This document shows positions 60,777 through 64,000 of a stretch of 64,000 bases of DNA, piece after piece. The number at the start of each line of letters is the position of its first letter. Positions within the stretch are counted from its first letter, which is position 1. This DNA comes from Xylogone sp. PMI_703 (Eukaryota; Ascomycota; Leotiomycetes): positions 2,294,001 to 2,358,000 of the forward strand of contig JAJTUQ010000002.1 in the NCBI GenBank assembly GCA_021399445.1, given 5' to 3'. Below the pieces are notes generated by a model. The model did not search any database. It saw only the letters and a list, made by a program, of their open reading frames with translations, and was not told where the DNA came from. The position numbers were made by a program, and so were the translations under genes.

Positions 60777-63046
60777 TCACATACTCTGCTGCATCAGTTG
60801 CTGAGTGTTAATCAGCTGACTTGGAGCCGCGATGCCGTTCGTGTTCATCGAAGCAGACATGTTTGGCATCCCGGTGAAGAAACCGTTATCCGAGTTTGGG
60901 GATTCCTCTCCAAGGGAACCAAGATTCTCTTCACCCTCGTACTCCTCTTCCTCTCCCGAGAATGATGTGTACGGACCCTCGTTGCCATCACCACGGTCGT
61001 GGATCCGGCGATGCTGGGCTAGATTGTCAGAGCGGGAGAAGGCCTTGCTGCAGTGTGGGCAGATGTACGGTCTCTCCTGAGTATGAGTACGGACGTGTCT
61101 AGAGAACCATCAGTTATTTGCTCATACGATACCGTCAGTGATATTATTTGTGCTTACCGCTTAAGATGCTCGAGACGCTTGAAGAGGCGACCACAGGTTG
61201 GAATTGGGCAGGAGTGAGACTTCTGGGGATAAGGACCCAACTCCATCATTGTGGCGCTGCGTGCTCTTCGCACAACACCCCCTGGTGCATGGATATGTCG
61301 TCGTTCTGGAGAGTTGTTGAGAGAACCCTCTCCAGAAAGTTCCTCACCGGATAATTGGCTATAATCATTATGCTGAAGAGAAACAGTGTTGAGAGGCTCG
61401 TTATCTTCAATGGTCTCAAGTGGAGTACCATGTCGGGACATATCTAAAAGTTCCTTGTGCTGCTGTGCCATCTGTTGGACTTGAGAGCTATAGGTAAGGC
61501 CGGGAGGAGAGTTGTTTTCGCTCTCATCGCCCTCAGCAACGGCTCCAACCGAGTGAGAGACGGATCGTCTCAGGTCGGAAGGTCGGTGGACAGCATGCGC
61601 TTGCTGTGTAGCATTGGCAGCGACCATGGCAGAAAGTCCGGGAGGAATGGATGATCGACGTCTCCGCTGCTTGTAGGTTGGGGAACCTTCAATGACTGAG
61701 TACACATTGTTCGCGCCAAACCCACGGGCTTGAGCAAATTGTGGGCCGGCCAAGTTGGACGGTGGGAGAGTCATCATGCCATGAAGACCGTTGACGCCAG
61801 CCATGTGGTCAGGAATAGCAGTGTAGAGACCGGTCTCCTCATTTGCGATGTATGCTGGCTCAGCACCCATCCCCAAGGCCTGCTGGGGAGGTGTGATTGG
61901 CTCAAAGGAAATGCCACGGGTGCTGTAGTCTTCATAATGCGAGGAGACAAACGATGGGGCGGGAGAGTACTCAAGGCCAAACGCAGGCATGGAAGCATGA
62001 CGTTGGTGTGCTTGTGAGATCGGCACACCATTTTGATTGTACTGGACGCGTCCAAAGTCCACTGCCTCTCTCTTCACAACTTGCTGTGCCATCGGTGGTG
62101 CCATGGCCATTTGTTGGTAGGCAGCCATGGGATTGAGATCTTCAGGCATGGTCATTGCCTGTGGGATCATCTGGGGAGGAGGCATCGAGTCCATCGACCG
62201 CATCACCGGCGAGGTGGATTCGGAGTGAGTGAAGGAGGACTGCGTAGCGTTGAAGGAGGATGTGTTGGCTTGTTGAGCCTTGGTGAGCTGTTCAAACAGC
62301 GATTGAGAAGAGTCGAATTCGAAAGAAAGAGCTGGCTCGCTGACAGCAACCGTTGTGGCCTCCTGGCCCATCTTCTCCCTCTTCAAGTCGCGCTCAAGCG
62401 CGTCGAGGAAGAGTCGGTCATGTGGTACACTGTACCAGTAGAAGACTTTCTGCTTCTTCTGCGTTCGGATACAGTTGTTCTTGTACAGAAAGTCCAAGAA
62501 CGCACTCTTCGGCTCCTCAAGAGATGCATCGGTCCCCGACTTCAAGTTTCGCAGATCGGAGAAGATACCTTCCTCGAATTTCTTCGAGTTCTTCACCGGT
62601 CGGCCGAAAGCTTGGAAACGGAAAGAAAGGCATCGTACAATATCAGTGCCGGAAATGTGAAAGAGGTTGTTCCTGGAATTTGGTTAGTCTCCAAATAGCA
62701 CCGAAAACTTTGCATCTTCTTTTGGCGCAACTTACCATAACACGCAAGAAACGTATTCGCCAGTTGGAAGAAGAAATCGGCGAATATATTGGTCAGGCGA
62801 CCAGTCAACTGGAGCAGATATTAAAAAGTATTTCACTGTTAAAAACTATGTTAGCTGCCAAGATTCAGGGGGACAAAAGTGAGTATTTGATTGCCCGAGA
62901 CACATACGGTTATCAACTTGTTGCAAAGCTACTTGGGCATCTTGTGGAAGGCTCTGTTGAGCTTCGTTGCTCAACATAAACGTCTCTGGTTTCTGGGGCG
63001 GCCCCATTGTCGCATGGTGCTGTGACGAATACATCATATGCGCCAT
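60777..63046 (-). CDS. ste12: Ste12 transcription factor
   Basis: Four exons, 62908..63046, 62736..62835, 61158..62672 and 60777..61098, in phase, about 691 residues. The homeodomain-like STE DNA-binding region spans roughly residues 45-155: [60 protein letters not shown], and [20 protein letters not shown]. The middle is Gln/Ser-rich. Near the C-terminus two C2H2 fingers ([40 protein letters not shown]) are present, as in filamentous fungi but not in budding yeast. Ste12 is the nuclear target of the Fus3/Kss1-type MAP kinase and controls mating, invasive growth and appressorium function in plant pathogens. The last intron (61099..61157) interrupts the first finger. Alternative splicing in the finger region has been reported in other fungi. 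Confidence 0.96.
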
Positions 63047-64000
63047 TCAATTGAGTCGGAGATTCGACTCAGAGAAAGAGCACAAGGAGAGTGGGAAGTG
63101 CGTTGCGACAAGAATATTGAAACAACTCGGCCTCCAAAAACAGGTGGCGGAGGATCAAAGCGAGAAGAGTAAAATAGCAAAGATGCCGGACACGTATCAA
63201 TGTCGTTAACGAAGCAGAGGCAGTCGGATCAGCGACGCCAATGAATCAAAATGAGTTATATGAAAAAGGAAATAAGAATGAGGCGAGTGTATCGCGGAGA
63301 CGTCGTCGACGGCAAAAGGGCAGTCGACGGGATCGTGGTGCTTTTTTGTTGGGGAGGCCTGCTCCGATCACAGATAGTGCAGGTTGGAACGGTGGGTGTA
63401 TCGAGGGAGGTTGTCGAGACCAGCAAGAAACGTCTACTCGTGGGAAGGACCAGGAATTGCCGAAGCGAAAACACTGGAGGGGTGCTGAAAGGGGGGATGG
63501 AAACAACCTTCGAGGTGTCTTTTGTGGTGGTAATTACAGGAATTGTCCAGACCGACGCTGGAGCAGAAGTGGTGGAAGAGGAAACAGACAATCAACGACC
63601 GAGGGAGCCGATAGATGAAGAAGATCGAGGGATCCAGCGAACGCGCAAGCAGGCGTGCGTAATGAACTCGGGACTCAAAAGACGAGAGCGAAGATTGAGT
63701 TGAGCTGGCGGTTGCTGCTGGTCGGCTGCGTGGAAGCAGAAAAACAATCAAGCGAATGAACGAATGAAGCGAAGACAAGACGTCAATTCGCTGTGGTTGC
63801 AAGAATGCCGCGACGAGCTGGTCGATCGTGAAAAGTCCGTGTCAGAGAAGGGTGAATGCCTCAAGGATGGCGGCGAGGAAGAAGGTGAAGCTTTCGAGGT
63901 ACGGACCTGCGACAAGAAAGAGACGTAAAGGGAGAAGTTCTGACGGGAAGCGGGCGACACGGGGGTTAATGAGTTAAGAGCGGCTGGCGATGGGCCCGGT
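63047..64000. promoter_or_regulatory. ste12 upstream region
   Basis: The 954 bases from the ste12 start to the window edge. Purine-rich on the plus strand, with short overlapping ORFs on both strands (up to 150 codons, Arg-rich, no domain) that I read as leader or promoter sequence and not genes. It contains one exact TGAAACA pheromone-response element at 63118-63124. Confidence 0.5.
63118..63124 (+). promoter_or_regulatory. candidate pheromone-response element TGAAACA
   Basis: An exact match to the Ste12 binding site, 72 bases upstream of the ste12 ATG. A 7-mer is expected by chance about once in ten regions of this size, so it is suggestive only. Confidence 0.35.

Noticed and set aside
63241..63703. 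Arg-rich ORFs upstream of ste12 on the plus strand
   Set aside because: Low-complexity purine-rich sequence read in three frames with similar openness. Best explained as the ste12 leader or promoter.
1..64000. tRNA, 5S rRNA and CRISPR arrays
   Set aside because: Scanned by eye for GGTTCRANNCC-type B boxes and regularly spaced direct repeats. The few TTCGA words fall in coding sequence or lack arms that fold. A tRNAscan run could still find an intron-bearing tRNA that I missed.

Overview
The window is nuclear DNA of a filamentous ascomycete (Pezizomycotina). Genes carry short 40-130 nt introns with GT..AG ends and CTAAC-like branch points, and many intergenic stretches are long. The gene set includes a CFEM protein, a Zn2Cys6-type regulator, Ste12 with C-terminal C2H2 fingers, and a fungal secreted-protein family I associate with Leotiomycetes. 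That class is my best guess from protein style alone. No tRNA, rRNA, CRISPR or intact transposon was found.

Layout. 0-10.7 kb: a secreted Asn/Gly/Ser-rich surface protein, a BTB-like protein, one small doubtful ORF, about 2.4 kb with no convincing gene, then a fungal-specific transcription factor whose zinc cluster looks incomplete. 12-16 kb: the TFIIH cyclin CCL1 and, divergently, a ten-exon trimethyllysine dioxygenase (carnitine synthesis). 11.4-18 kb: three decayed copies of a dispersed repeat. 18.8-21.2 kb: a GC-rich Gfo/Idh/MocA oxidoreductase and a GPI-anchored CFEM protein, convergent. 25.3-29.7 kb: the Sth1/Snf2-type chromatin-remodelling ATPase. 30.4-34.9 kb: two adjacent lipid-droplet genes (LDAF1/promethin-like and LDAH-like hydrolase) and a divergently transcribed alcohol acetyltransferase-like gene. 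36.1-38.8 kb: a long disordered protein with a CRIB-like motif. 38.8-51.95 kb: 13 kb without a recognisable gene, strewn with GTAC-type palindromes and TACAG repeats. 52-63 kb: CTR9 (Paf1 complex), an intracellular PA14-containing GH3 beta-glucosidase and STE12, all on the minus strand.

Most genes are housekeeping or regulatory and do not form one pathway. The possible functional grouping is the lipid-droplet pair plus the acyltransferase, where LDAH and the acyltransferase share a 471-bp divergent promoter. Exon joins were worked out by hand from reading frame, splice sites and family continuity. No alignment or database search was run. I did not find a clearly new biological system. The best leads are the gene-free palindrome-rich region, the dispersed repeat trio, the broken zinc cluster and a possible 12-nt microexon.
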